The notes under the pieces were generated by a model. That model saw only the letters and a list, made by a program, of their open reading frames with translations, was not told the origin of the DNA and did no database searches. Below are positions 33,650-42,668 of a stretch of 64,000 bases of DNA, piece by piece. The stretch spans positions 1-64,000 of the forward strand of contig JBCDED010000009.1 in assembly GCA_039179985.1 (NCBI GenBank). Reading direction: 5' to 3'. Position numbers and translations under genes: made by a program. Position 1 is the stretch's first letter; each line of letters starts with the position of its first letter. The DNA is from JBCCMQ01 sp039179985. GTDB lineage: Bacteria; Pseudomonadota; Alphaproteobacteria; Rhodobacterales; Rhodobacteraceae.

Positions 33650-34573
33650 ATGGCCCATCAACCGATTACAGGTTTGCACCACGTCACCGCTATTTCCGGC
33701 CCACCCCAAGCGAATGTGGATTTCTTTTCGCAGGTCGCCGGACAGCGTTTGGTGAAGAAAACCGTCAACTTCGACGACCCCGGCACCTACCACCTTTACT
33801 ATGGTGACCAGAATGCCAGTCCAGGGACGATTCTGACCTTCTTTCCCTTCGTGGACGCGGGCCCCGGACGTGCCGGCCCCGGCATGGCCTCGGCCTATGC
33901 TTACAGTGTGCCCGAAGCACGGTTTGACGATGTCATGGGTCGGTTTGCCGAGGATGCCATTGATTTCGAAGGACCGACCGAGCGCTTTGGCGACCCGGTG
34001 ATCGTACTGCGCGACCCAGACGGTGCGCCGGTGGAGTTCATCTCGTCCAAGATTGTCGGCGATACTGATATCGGCGGTTTCCACTCGGTGACCCTGTGGG
34101 AAAACGACGTTGACCCGACGGCACAGCTTCTGAAGGACATCTTCGGCTACGACGAGGTCGGTCACGAGACCATCGGCGGACAGGAACGGCTGCGCTTTGC
34201 CGTCCCGGGCGAGGCCCACGGCACGATCGTAGATCTGATCCGCTCGGACGCGCCGTCCATCGGCCGCCAGGGTGCGGGCAGCATCCACCATGTGGCATTC
34301 CGGGCCAAGTCCGACGAGGAACAGCTGGAATGGCGGGACCGCCTTCTCAAGGCCGGTCATGCGGTAACACCGGTTATTGATCGGCAGTACTTCAACGCCA
34401 TCTACTTCCGTGAACCGGGCGGCGTTCTCTTCGAGATCGCAACGGATCCGCCGGGCTTTGCCACCGACGAACCGGCAGAGACAATGGGCAGGGAATTGAA
34501 GTTGCCGCCGCAGTACGAACCTATGCGCGATCGGATCGAAGCCGTCCTGCCAGAGTTGAAGGTGCAAGCATGA
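33650..34573 (+). CDS. Ring-cleaving dioxygenase, two-domain VOC protein (MhqO-like)
   Basis: A 307-residue protein with two VOC modules. Metal ligands can be placed at His in GLHHVTAIS, at His in SIHHVAFRA and at Glu in GVLFEIATD. This matches the MhqO/MhqE group that opens hydroquinone-type rings in quinone detoxification. GGAGGA precedes the ATG. The next gene overlaps by four bases and encodes an MhqD-like hydrolase, which supports the assignment. Confidence 0.88.
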   Translation: MAHQPITGLHHVTAISGPPQANVDFFSQVAGQRLVKKTVNFDDPGTYHLYYGDQNASPGTILTFFPFVDAGPGRAGPGMASAYAYSVPEARFDDVMGRFAEDAIDFEGPTERFGDPVIVLRDPDGAPVEFISSKIVGDTDIGGFHSVTLWENDVDPTAQLLKDIFGYDEVGHETIGGQERLRFAVPGEAHGTIVDLIRSDAPSIGRQGAGSIHHVAFRAKSDEEQLEWRDRLLKAGHAVTPVIDRQYFNAIYFREPGGVLFEIATDPPGFATDEPAETMGRELKLPPQYEPMRDRIEAVLPELKVQA

Positions 34574-35232
34574 CAGCGCAGACAGCGATCAAAAGGGCGG
34601 GCCCCGGCAACGCGGCCCGTCTGGGCATAGTGTTGGTCCACGGGCGCGGCAGCTCGGCCACCGCTATCCTTGATCTCCTCGGCCACTTGGGCCTTCCGGA
34701 CATCGCGGCCGCCGCACCCGAGGCGCCCGGGTCCAGCTGGTGGCCCACAAGCTTTCTGGCCCCGACGGCCGAAATGGAGCCCTTTGTGGGTGCCGGCTTT
34801 CAGGCCGTGGGCGCCGCCGTGGAGAACCTTCTGGCAGATGGCCTGACGCGAGACAGGATCGCCATCATGGGCTTTAGCCAGGGGGCCTGCCTTGCGCTGG
34901 AGTATGCGGTCCGCAAGGGAACGGGATTGCACAGCGTCTTTGGTCTGTCAGGCGGCCTCGTAGGGACGGCCGATGCCGGCACCCGGCCGCTCGAAGAGCT
35001 GTATGGGTTCGCCGACAAGACGTTCGACTATGACACGGACCTGTCGGGCCTGCCGGTCTACCTCGGCTGCCACGAAAAAGATCCACACATCCCGCTGAAA
35101 CGGGTGCAGGACAGCGCCGCAGCCTTTGCGGCACTCGGCGCTGACGTCGAGGCTCAGATCTTCCCCGGCGCCGGACATGGCGTGATGATGGAAGAGATCG
35201 CAGCAATGCGCGGGCGCCTCAACGGCACCTGA
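34570..35232 (+). CDS. Alpha/beta-hydrolase, phospholipase/carboxylesterase family (MhqD-like)
   Basis: A 220-residue serine hydrolase. The oxyanion-hole region is VLVHGRGSSA, the nucleophile elbow GFSQGA, and the catalytic His is in FPGAGHGVM near the end. Translation is coupled to the dioxygenase (ATGA). The pair probably opens and hydrolyses a quinone-derived ring. A second gene of this group is at 44871-45545. It converges on the cox operon with six bases between stops. Confidence 0.88.
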   Translation: MTAQTAIKRAGPGNAARLGIVLVHGRGSSATAILDLLGHLGLPDIAAAAPEAPGSSWWPTSFLAPTAEMEPFVGAGFQAVGAAVENLLADGLTRDRIAIMGFSQGACLALEYAVRKGTGLHSVFGLSGGLVGTADAGTRPLEELYGFADKTFDYDTDLSGLPVYLGCHEKDPHIPLKRVQDSAAAFAALGADVEAQIFPGAGHGVMMEEIAAMRGRLNGT

Positions 35233-35238
35233 CGCCTT

Positions 35239-36225
35239 TCAGGTGGCCGGTCCCGGCAGGGCATCGACCACCTGTGCGATCGCTGACACAGCGATCAGCT
35301 GTGCATCCCGAAGCGACCGGATCAGCCCCAAGGGACCGATGACGCGGGCGATTTCGTCGGGCGTCCGGCCCTCGACCTCCAGGCCAAGGAGCCGCGCCTG
35401 ATGGGTCCGCTTGCTGCCCATAGCGCCAATGAAAAAGGCCGGGCCGTCCAGCGCCTGCGCCAGCATGGCCGCCTCCCACTCGTGATCGTGGAAGAGCAAC
35501 AGGAACGCCGTCCACGGATCGTCCGCGACACCGGGCGGTGTATCGAGTGATGTCAGATGGTGTGCGGCAACCGCGCCCTCGGCGGCCAGCGCACCCACTT
35601 CTTCCAGGTCGGGCGAGGCGACGATCACCTCGAACCCCGATGCCATGCCAAGCCGGGCCGTCGACATGAGCACGGCCCCCCGTCCTGCCAGTCGCATCCG
35701 CGGTTTGGGCGTCGCGGTGAAGATGAAAACGTCGTTCGGCACCGCGTCGGGCGCAGCATTACAAACGGCCAGATCCCCCGAAGAGCGATTGACCGACAGG
35801 GTTACCGGGCGCCGCGCGTCGAGTTCGGCGAGCGCTTCGGCCAGAACGCGCTCATCGGGATTTGGTAGAACCAGGAGTTCAATCGCGCCGCCGCAGGGCA
35901 AGGCGATATCGACGAAGGGCGAGCCCTGTCCGTAACGGATCGACCGGGGCACACCCGCTTCCAACGCCATCTGCGCCTGCAGCACCACATCGGCGTCCAC
36001 GCAGCCGTTGGACACATATCCCGCCATGAGCCCGTCGTCGGTGACGGCCACAAGGCTGCCGACCGCCCGCAGGGCCCCGCCGACCGTATCGGTGACCACC
36101 AGCAAGGCCGCGGGCCGACCGGCGGCGCGTTCATCGATCACAAAACCGACGAGATCGCGCGCATGCTCCAGATACCGCGTCTCAAGCGATCTGTCTGGGC
36201 GTGCGGTGTCCTTGGGCATTGTCAT
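35239..36225 (-). CDS. coxI: XdhC/CoxI-family protein (second XdhC paralogue of the CO dehydrogenase operon)
   Basis: A 328-residue XdhC-family protein, a molybdenum-cofactor chaperone type. The N-terminal XdhC/CoxI domain includes GYVSNGCVDADVV, and the C-terminal Rossmann-like domain includes FIGAMGSKRTHQARL. It is the last gene of the cox operon, 23 bp after coxG. In characterised form I clusters, CoxI is the second XdhC-like protein besides CoxF. The initiation site is either the ATG at 36225 or the one two codons later. Confidence 0.82.
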   Translation of the reverse strand: MTMPKDTARPDRSLETRYLEHARDLVGFVIDERAAGRPAALLVVTDTVGGALRAVGSLVAVTDDGLMAGYVSNGCVDADVVLQAQMALEAGVPRSIRYGQGSPFVDIALPCGGAIELLVLPNPDERVLAEALAELDARRPVTLSVNRSSGDLAVCNAAPDAVPNDVFIFTATPKPRMRLAGRGAVLMSTARLGMASGFEVIVASPDLEEVGALAAEGAVAAHHLTSLDTPPGVADDPWTAFLLLFHDHEWEAAMLAQALDGPAFFIGAMGSKRTHQARLLGLEVEGRTPDEIARVIGPLGLIRSLRDAQLIAVSAIAQVVDALPGPAT

Positions 36226-36248
36226 TCCACCTGCGACAGTAGGGGACT

Positions 36249-36701
36249 TCAGGCCGCGTGGCTTTCTTCCACCACATCGCGGAACTGATCGAAGAATTTC
36301 GCCGCCAGCTTCTTGGCGGTTCCCTGGATAAGGCGGCTGCCGAGTTGCGCCAGCTTGCCACCGATATCCGCCTTTGCTGTATAGCTGAGGAGCGTGCCTT
36401 CGTCATTGGGCGTCAACGTCACATCGGCACCGCCCTTCGCAAAGCCCGCGGCACCCCCACTGCCTTCGCCCGAAAGAGAAAAACTGTCCGGCGCTCCGCT
36501 CTGGTCCAGCGTCACGTGGCCGCCGAACTTGGCTTTTACCGGACCCACCTTGAGCACGACCTTGGCGGTCAATTCGGTGTCCGAAACCTTTTCAAGTTCT
36601 TCACAGCCAGGAATGCACTGTTTCAGGACCTCGGGATCGTTCAGTGCCGCGTAGACGACGTCCTGCGGTGCGTTGATCTGGATGTCTTCTTTCAGTTCCA
36701 T
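36249..36701 (-). CDS. coxG: CoxG, CO dehydrogenase subunit G / SRPBCC-fold protein
   Basis: A 150-residue START/SRPBCC-fold protein beginning MELKEDIQINAPQDVVYAAL, with KQCIPGCEELEKVSD and VGPVKAKFGGHVTL, all typical of CoxG. CoxG helps anchor CO dehydrogenase to the membrane in Oligotropha. AAGGA stands nine bases before the ATG at 36701. The frame is open far upstream, but the family start is clear. It follows the small ORF by 14 bases. Confidence 0.92.
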   Translation of the reverse strand: MELKEDIQINAPQDVVYAALNDPEVLKQCIPGCEELEKVSDTELTAKVVLKVGPVKAKFGGHVTLDQSGAPDSFSLSGEGSGGAAGFAKGGADVTLTPNDEGTLLSYTAKADIGGKLAQLGSRLIQGTAKKLAAKFFDQFRDVVEESHAA

Positions 36702-36715
36702 CGGTCGGGTCCTTC

Positions 36716-36835
36716 TTAGCAGCAGGGGAATTTCATGCTGGTCAGCACCTTGGCCTGCTCGGCAGACAGTTTTGGCATGCACCAAGTGATCATTCGGCGC
36801 AGCGGACGCAAGAGAGAAAATACACGCGCTTTCAT
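36716..36835 (-). CDS. Small 39-residue Cys/Met-containing protein between coxF and coxG (unrecognised)
   Basis: An intact ORF of 40 codons including the TAA stop. Its ATG (36835-36833) overlaps the coxF stop as ATGA, the same coupling used between coxD-coxE and coxS-coxL. It begins MKARVFSLLRPLRRM, then ITWCMPKLSAEQAKVLTS and ends MKFPCC. It has three Cys (19, 38, 39) and four Met (1, 15, 20, 34), a basic N-terminus and no membrane segment. It fills a 130-bp gap in an otherwise gap-free operon. I do not recognise the family. Cys placement and position beside coxF, the gene linked to Cu insertion, suggest a metal-handling role, but this is inference. An internal ATG at residue 20 would leave a 20-residue peptide. 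Confidence 0.6.
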   Translation of the reverse strand: MKARVFSLLRPLRRMITWCMPKLSAEQAKVLTSMKFPCC

Positions 36836-37662
36836 TCCGCGGCACCGCGACGGGCGCTTCGGCGCGCTTGCGTGATCTCGGCCAGAATGGACAAGGCGAT
36901 CTCGTCGGGCGTGATGGCCGAAATGTCGAGCCCGGCGGGCGCCTTGACCGAAGCGACCGCCTTTGCCGGAAAATCCGCCGCCAGCTTTTCAGCCAACGCG
37001 GCAAATTTCCGGCGGCTACCCACGAAAGAAACGTAGTCAGCGGGCCCTGTCAGTGCCGCGCTAAGGGCTGCAAGATCGCCTGCGCCCTGCGTCGCCACCA
37101 CGATGAAACGTTCGCCGTTTGTCTCGGGCCAGTCAAAGCCTTCGGACAGATGCTCGGCAGCCCCAGAGGTTGTCTCTGGCGCCAGCCCCTTTGCCGCCAG
37201 CCGCCGGCCAAAGCCAAATCCGGCCGCAAGTCGGGCCAGCGCCAGCGCCACAGGCCCCTGCCCGCAGATGATCAGTTCGGGTTTCGGCAGAACCGGTTCC
37301 ACGAAGATATCCACCGATCCCTTGGACGGGCAGCCGTTCCGCGCAAACCGCACACCGTCGCGCTCGGCCCCGGCCTCGATACCCTCTGCGGCCAACACCT
37401 CCTCGGGGCGCAGGGAAATGAAGGTAGGCGCACCGTCTGCAAGCGCGTCCACCGCTGCCTTGCCAACAGCACCTTTCACGCATCCGCCGCCCAGAAACCC
37501 CTCGGCCAGGGACCCGTCGGCAAGGATGATCGCCTTGTCGCCGGGTTTCGCCGCCGTGGACGACACAGTGCGCACGATGGTCGCCACCGCATAGGGCACC
37601 CTGGCTTCACGTAGCTCCGCAGCGCGGGCCTCGATCGTCGATTGGTCGGCGTGATAACTCAC
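36832..37662 (-). CDS. coxF: CoxF, XdhC-family CO dehydrogenase maturation protein
   Basis: A 276-residue XdhC/CoxF protein. The N-terminal domain has GGGCVKGAVGKAAVDAL, and the C-terminal Rossmann domain has PELIICGQGPVALALARLA and DYVSFVGSRRK. CoxF is implicated in completing the [MoO2-S-Cu] centre of CoxL. The start is a GTG at 37662 overlapping the coxE stop (GTGA). The open frame continues 40 codons upstream inside coxE, but the overlap start fits the family. Confidence 0.88.
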   Translation of the reverse strand: MSYHADQSTIEARAAELREARVPYAVATIVRTVSSTAAKPGDKAIILADGSLAEGFLGGGCVKGAVGKAAVDALADGAPTFISLRPEEVLAAEGIEAGAERDGVRFARNGCPSKGSVDIFVEPVLPKPELIICGQGPVALALARLAAGFGFGRRLAAKGLAPETTSGAAEHLSEGFDWPETNGERFIVVATQGAGDLAALSAALTGPADYVSFVGSRRKFAALAEKLAADFPAKAVASVKAPAGLDISAITPDEIALSILAEITQARRSARRGAAE

Positions 37663-38843
37663 AGGCACCCGAACTCCCCTTCCAGACCGGCGAGCGCCTC
37701 CAGCGTATTTGCGGCCGCGAATAGATCGATGTGGGGCAGGGCCGCCGCCATACCTCCGGCCACCGGCGCGTAATCGCGCCACCCCTTTAACGGGTTCAGC
37801 CAGACGATCCGGCAGCCGCGCCGTTTGATCGCCTCCACTGCCGTGCCCAGATATTCGGGCGGATCGGCGTCGTAGCCATCGGACAGGATAACGACCACCG
37901 TCCGACCGGTGACAAAGCGGCGCGCATAGGTGCGCGCGAACTGATCGAGCGCGCGGCCTGCTTTCGTACCGCCGCCAAACCCGTCTGCCAAAAGCGTCAG
38001 ACGGTTTAGCGCGCGCAAGGGGTCCTCATCGCGCAGCGCTTCGGTGATCCGCACAAGGCGCGTGTGAAAGAGATAGGCGTCCGCCGTCTGATCCGCGCGC
38101 AAGAGCCCCGCAAGAAAGGCGAGGAAGGGCCGGGCATAGGCGGTCATCGACCCCGACACATCGCAGAGCGCCACGATCCGCATGTCGCGGTTCGGGCGCT
38201 GGCGTTTGGGCAAGGCCAGGGGCTCGCCCCCGGTCGCAAGGCTTTTGCGCACGATGCGCCGGAAATCGAGCGTCATCCCTTTTCGCGCGGCAATGCGGCG
38301 GCGCGAGCGGCGGTCGCGCAATGCGGCCCCAAGACGGCGCGCGATGCGTTCGGCCTCGCGGATGTCCTCCGGGCTGACCAGGTCGCGCAAATCTTTTTTC
38401 ATGAGGTTGGCGGCTGTACTGGCGATCAGACGGCCCTCGCCGTCCGCCGCCGCATCACCCTCACCGTCGCCGTCAGGGCTGTGTCGGTCCCCGGCGCCAC
38501 CTTCGGCCATGGCCCGCGCCTGACGGGTGGAGCGCATGTGCTGGCGGGGTGTGCTGTCGCTGGTAGGCACGATTTTTTGCCGTACGCGGCCCGCGTCGCG
38601 CCAATAGGCGTTAAAGAGCGCATCGAAATTCCCATAGTCATCCGCGCACCCTGTGCAGACGGCCTTCAAGGCGGCCCCGGCAGCATCCGGCGTTGGCGCT
38701 TCGAGGGCGCCGAGCGCCTCCAAAGCAAGCTCTGTCTCAGCCACACCAAGTTTGAGACCGTTTTCGCGAAGATGCGCCATGAAGCCCGCAACCCGGGCCG
38801 CCGCGCCGGGATCGCGCGCGGCAAAGCGGGTGACGCGGCTCAT
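37659..38843 (-). CDS. coxE: CoxE, VWA-domain CO dehydrogenase maturation protein
   Basis: A 394-residue protein with a C-terminal von Willebrand A domain. The MIDAS motif is CDVSGSMTAYARPF, and the other metal-binding residues fall in GGGTKAGRA and ILSDGYDADP. The N-terminal half is helical and rich in Arg and Asp. CoxE works with the AAA+ protein CoxD on assembly of the Cu-Mo site. It overlaps coxD by four bases and coxF by four. Confidence 0.92.
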   Translation of the reverse strand: MSRVTRFAARDPGAAARVAGFMAHLRENGLKLGVAETELALEALGALEAPTPDAAGAALKAVCTGCADDYGNFDALFNAYWRDAGRVRQKIVPTSDSTPRQHMRSTRQARAMAEGGAGDRHSPDGDGEGDAAADGEGRLIASTAANLMKKDLRDLVSPEDIREAERIARRLGAALRDRRSRRRIAARKGMTLDFRRIVRKSLATGGEPLALPKRQRPNRDMRIVALCDVSGSMTAYARPFLAFLAGLLRADQTADAYLFHTRLVRITEALRDEDPLRALNRLTLLADGFGGGTKAGRALDQFARTYARRFVTGRTVVVILSDGYDADPPEYLGTAVEAIKRRGCRIVWLNPLKGWRDYAPVAGGMAAALPHIDLFAAANTLEALAGLEGEFGCL

Positions 38844-39718
38844 GCTGCCCTCCCGGCAAGACGCTCGGTGATCTCGGTCGTCACATTGGCACGGTCGGTC
38901 GCCGTTTTCAGAAGCGTCGCCATGGTGGCCTGCAGGACCTCTGGATCGTCGGTCAGGTCGTTCACCCCGAGCCCGGCCAGCGCCGCCGCGAAATCCAGTG
39001 TCTCGGCAATGCCCGGAACTTTCTCCAAAGGCTCTTTTCGAAGGCTCTGCACAAACCCCACGATCTGGCCCATCAGCCGCTCTTCCAGACCCGGGCAGCG
39101 GGCAGCCAGAATCCGCAGTTCGGTCTGCCGGTCCGGGTAATCGACATAGGCGTAAAGACAGCGGCGCCGAAGCGCATCGGACAAATCCCGCGCGCCATTG
39201 GCGGTGAGGATCACGATGGGCCGGGATTTGGCCGAGAGCGTGCCAAGCTCGGGTACCGTGATCTGGAAGTCCGACAGCACCTCAAGAAGGTAGGCTTCGA
39301 ATTCCTCATCTGCCCTATCAATCTCGTCAATCAGCAGGACCGGCGGCGTATCCTGGCGGATCGCCTGCAAGAGCGGGCGTTCGAGCAGATAGTCTTCCGA
39401 GAAGATGCGCCGCTCGACGGCCGCACCTGTTTCGCCACCCTCCGCCGCCGCGCGGATTGCCAAAAGCTGGCGCTGGTAGTTCCACTCGTAAATCGCGTGA
39501 GCCGCGTCGAGCCCCTCGTAGCACTGCAGACGTATGAGCCGTGTGTTACGCACGGCCGCAATGGTGCGCGCAACTTCGGTCTTGCCGACCCCCGCCGCGC
39601 CTTCCAGAAGGATCGGCCGCCCCAGCGTCAGCGCCAGATGCAGCGCCATGGCAAGGTCGGGCGAAGCCACATAGCCTTGGCCCGCCATGCCGTCTGCGAG
39701 GTCTTCCCAGTTGCTCAT
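38840..39718 (-). CDS. coxD: CoxD, MoxR-type AAA+ ATPase
   Basis: A 292-residue AAA+ chaperone. Walker A is GAAGVGKTEVA, Walker B LLIDEIDRADEEFE, and sensor 1 VILTANGARDLSDALRRRC. CoxD is required for sulphuration of the CoxL Mo centre in Oligotropha. It starts 33 bp after coxL and overlaps coxE. Confidence 0.93.
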   Translation of the reverse strand: MSNWEDLADGMAGQGYVASPDLAMALHLALTLGRPILLEGAAGVGKTEVARTIAAVRNTRLIRLQCYEGLDAAHAIYEWNYQRQLLAIRAAAEGGETGAAVERRIFSEDYLLERPLLQAIRQDTPPVLLIDEIDRADEEFEAYLLEVLSDFQITVPELGTLSAKSRPIVILTANGARDLSDALRRRCLYAYVDYPDRQTELRILAARCPGLEERLMGQIVGFVQSLRKEPLEKVPGIAETLDFAAALAGLGVNDLTDDPEVLQATMATLLKTATDRANVTTEITERLAGRAA

Positions 39719-39751
39719 AGATGCAGGGCGGGTGTCCCCGCCCTCCCTGTT

Positions 39752-42172
39752 TTAGCCGTGAAGCCCGAGGTCCTTGGCGATCTTCCAGATGCGCCAATGG
39801 TCGTGGGGCATATGCGCTTGCCGCAGACCGAAGGTCCGGAAAGCGTCGTGCACTGCATTTGAGAAGGCCGGCACGCCGCCCACGTTCGGGCTTTCGCCGA
39901 CGCCCTTCGCCCCGATGGGATGGTGCGGGCTCGGCGTTTCGGTGTGATCGGTGGTGTAGTTCGGCGTCTCCCATGCCGTGGGCAGGAAGAAATCCATCAA
40001 CGTTGCGGTCTTCAAGTTGCCAAGATCGTCATAGGCAATCTCCTGCCCCATTGCGATGGCCAGCGCCTCCGTCAGACCGCCGTGCACCTGCCCTTCGATC
40101 ACCATCGGGTTGATGCGCGTTCCGCAGTCGTCGAGCGCGTAAAACTGGCGGATATCGCAGGTGCCGGTGTCCACATCCACGTCCATCACGCAGACATAGG
40201 CGCCGAAGGGATAGGTCATGTTGGGTGGGTCGTAGTAGCTGACCGCTTCGAGACCCGGTTCGACTCCCGGAATGGGCTGGTGGTAGGCGGCATAGGCGAT
40301 ATCCTTCATCGTCTTGAACCGTTCGGGCGCCCCCTTCACCACGAAGCGGTCGATGTCCCACTCCACGTCGTCGTCATGGACTTCCAGCAGGTAGGCCGCG
40401 ATCATCTGCCCCTTGGCGCGGATCTTGCGGCCGGCCATCGCGGTGGCCGCACCGGCGACAGGGGTCGACCGCGACCCGTATGTCCCAAGGCCGTAGGGAG
40501 CGGTGTCCGTGTCGCCCTCCTCCACGGTGATGCTGTCGGCGGGAAGACCGATTTCCGAGGCCAGGATCTGGGCAAATGTGGTGGCATGCCCCTGACCTTG
40601 GCTGATCGTACCCAGCCGCGCGATGGCCGACCCCGTGGGATGAATTCGGATCTCGCAGCTATCGAACATGCCCATCCCGAGGATGTCGCAGTTCTTCACG
40701 GGACCCGCGCCCACGATCTCGGTGAAATGCGTCAGGCCGATCCCCATGAGCTTGCGGGTCTTGCCGGCCTTGAAATCTTCGAGACGTTGTGCCTGTTCGG
40801 CGCGCAGCCCGTCATAGTCGACGGCCTTCAGCGCCTTGTCCCAGGCGGTGTGGTAGTCGCCTGAGTCGTATTCCCAGCCCAGTGCGCTGGTATAGGGAAA
40901 CTGCTCTTTCTTAATGAAGTTCTTGGCCCGTAGTTCGGCCGCGTCCATGCCCAGTTCCATGGCCAGAACTTCGATCATCCGCTCGATGAAATAGGCCGCC
41001 TCGGTCACCCGAAAGGAACACCGGTATGCAACCCCGCCAGGCGCCTTGTTGGTGTAGACACCGTCGACGCCCACATAGGCCACGGGAATATCGTAAGAGC
41101 CTGTGCAGATATGGAAGAACCCGGCAGGGAACTTTGTCGGATCCGCGCAAGCGTCAAACGCGCCGTGATCGGCGGTGACATGGCAATGGAGCCCCGTAAT
41201 CTTGCCGTCTTTCGTGGCGCTGATCCGGCCCTTCATCCAATAGTCGCGAGCAAAGGCGGTGGCCATCAGGTTGTCCATCCGGCCTTCGACCCATTTCACA
41301 GGCACGCCGGTCACAATGGTAGCAACGATGGCGCAGACATAGCCGGGGTAGACCCCCACTTTGTTGCCGAAGCCGCCGCCGATATCGGGGCTGACCACGC
41401 GGATATTGTGCTCTTCTATGCCGGACAGCAGCGAGGCCACAGTGCGAACCACATGCGGCGCCTGGAAGGTGCCGTAGACGGTGAGCTTGCCGTTGATCTT
41501 GTCCATCGAGGCCACGCATCCGCAGGTTTCCAGTGGGCAGGGATGTGTGCGGTGGTAGTAAACCATTTCCTCGGCCACGACTTCTGCCGCGCCGATGGCC
41601 TCGTTCGTGGCGGCCTCATCGCCCTCTTCCCAGAGGAAGATGTGGTTGTGGTGCTTGCGCGGGCCATGGGCGCCATCCGCACCGGGCTCCAGATCCTCGC
41701 GCAGGACAGCGGCATCCGGTTCGAGCGCCTTGAAGGGATCCGTGATCACCGGCAGTTCTTCGTACTCGACCTCAACAAGCTCGATCGCATCGGCGGCAAT
41801 GTAGCGGTCGTCTGCCACGACAAAGGCAACCTCTTGCCCCTGAAACAGAACCTTGCCATCGGCCAGTACCATCTGCTTGTCGCCCGCGAGCGTCGGCATC
41901 CAATGCAGACTGAGCGGTTCGAGATCCTTGGCCAGCAGAACCGCGTGCACGCCCGGCAGTGCCATGGCCTTTTCGATGTTCACCGACTTCACGCGCGCAT
42001 GGGCATAGGGAGAGCGCACAAAGTCGCCAAAGAGCATCCCCGGCATCTTGATATCATCGACATAATTGCCTTTGCCCTGGGTAAAGCGGACGTCTTCCAC
42101 GCGCTTCCGGGACGAGCCAAGACCTTTGAGGTTGGCTTTGCGTTCTTCGGGGGTCGGCGTCATGTCGTTCAT
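39752..42172 (-). CDS. coxL: Aerobic CO dehydrogenase large subunit, form I
   Basis: The 806-residue molybdopterin subunit that oxidises CO to CO2. The form I active-site motif AYRCSFR is at 382-388, with Cys385 as the Cu ligand; form II proteins have AYRGAGR. Cofactor regions include GGGFGNKVGVYPGY and the C-terminal GAKGVGESPNV with the active-site Glu. It forms the (LMS)2 complex with CoxM and CoxS, whose genes are immediately upstream and overlapping. This is the best single marker that the organism can use CO as an energy source. Confidence 0.97.
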   Translation of the reverse strand: MNDMTPTPEERKANLKGLGSSRKRVEDVRFTQGKGNYVDDIKMPGMLFGDFVRSPYAHARVKSVNIEKAMALPGVHAVLLAKDLEPLSLHWMPTLAGDKQMVLADGKVLFQGQEVAFVVADDRYIAADAIELVEVEYEELPVITDPFKALEPDAAVLREDLEPGADGAHGPRKHHNHIFLWEEGDEAATNEAIGAAEVVAEEMVYYHRTHPCPLETCGCVASMDKINGKLTVYGTFQAPHVVRTVASLLSGIEEHNIRVVSPDIGGGFGNKVGVYPGYVCAIVATIVTGVPVKWVEGRMDNLMATAFARDYWMKGRISATKDGKITGLHCHVTADHGAFDACADPTKFPAGFFHICTGSYDIPVAYVGVDGVYTNKAPGGVAYRCSFRVTEAAYFIERMIEVLAMELGMDAAELRAKNFIKKEQFPYTSALGWEYDSGDYHTAWDKALKAVDYDGLRAEQAQRLEDFKAGKTRKLMGIGLTHFTEIVGAGPVKNCDILGMGMFDSCEIRIHPTGSAIARLGTISQGQGHATTFAQILASEIGLPADSITVEEGDTDTAPYGLGTYGSRSTPVAGAATAMAGRKIRAKGQMIAAYLLEVHDDDVEWDIDRFVVKGAPERFKTMKDIAYAAYHQPIPGVEPGLEAVSYYDPPNMTYPFGAYVCVMDVDVDTGTCDIRQFYALDDCGTRINPMVIEGQVHGGLTEALAIAMGQEIAYDDLGNLKTATLMDFFLPTAWETPNYTTDHTETPSPHHPIGAKGVGESPNVGGVPAFSNAVHDAFRTFGLRQAHMPHDHWRIWKIAKDLGLHG

Positions 42173-42657
42173 TCTGCGGCCTCCTTCTGGGCATTCATGA
42201 CGTCAGCCGCAGCCATGATCGATTTGACGATGTTCTGATATCCGGTGCAGCGGCACAGGTTGCCGGACATGCCAAAACGCACCTCTTCTTCCGTAGGCGT
42301 CGGGTTTTCCTGCAAAAAGCGGTAGGCCCGGGTGATCATACCCGGCGTGCAGTAGCCGCACTGCAGCCCGTGGTGTTCGCGGAACATTTCCTGCAACACA
42401 TGCAAGCCGTCGGGTCCGGCCATGCCTTCGATGGTCGTCAGCTCTGCGCCGTCAGCCTGAGCGGCGAAGACAGTGCAGGCCTTCACCGATTTGCCGTCCA
42501 TATCCACGGTGCAGGCACCGCAATGGGAGGTCTCGCAGCCGATGTGGGGGCCGGTGATGTTCAGCTTTTCGCGCAGAACATGGATCAAAAGCTCGCGGCC
42601 TTCGCATTCCACGTCGTGCTCGGCGCCGTTCACAGTCAGTTTGATGTTCATTGTCAT
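42169..42657 (-). CDS. coxS: CO dehydrogenase small subunit, two [2Fe-2S] clusters
   Basis: A 162-residue iron-sulphur subunit. The plant-type cluster is bound by GCETSHCGACTVDMDGKSVKAC and the second by CGYCTPGM and CRCTGYQNIV. It passes electrons from the Mo-Cu centre to the FAD of CoxM. Its start (GGAAGAGACCC-ATG) is 11 bp after coxM, and it overlaps coxL by four bases. Confidence 0.96.
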   Translation of the reverse strand: MTMNIKLTVNGAEHDVECEGRELLIHVLREKLNITGPHIGCETSHCGACTVDMDGKSVKACTVFAAQADGAELTTIEGMAGPDGLHVLQEMFREHHGLQCGYCTPGMITRAYRFLQENPTPTEEEVRFGMSGNLCRCTGYQNIVKSIMAAADVMNAQKEAAE

Positions 42658-42668
42658 GGGTCTCTTCC

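Noticed and set aside
39752..42172. Form II (putative) CO dehydrogenase or other xanthine-oxidase-family enzyme
   Set aside because: The active-site loop reads AYRCSFR, the form I signature, and the full maturation set is present.
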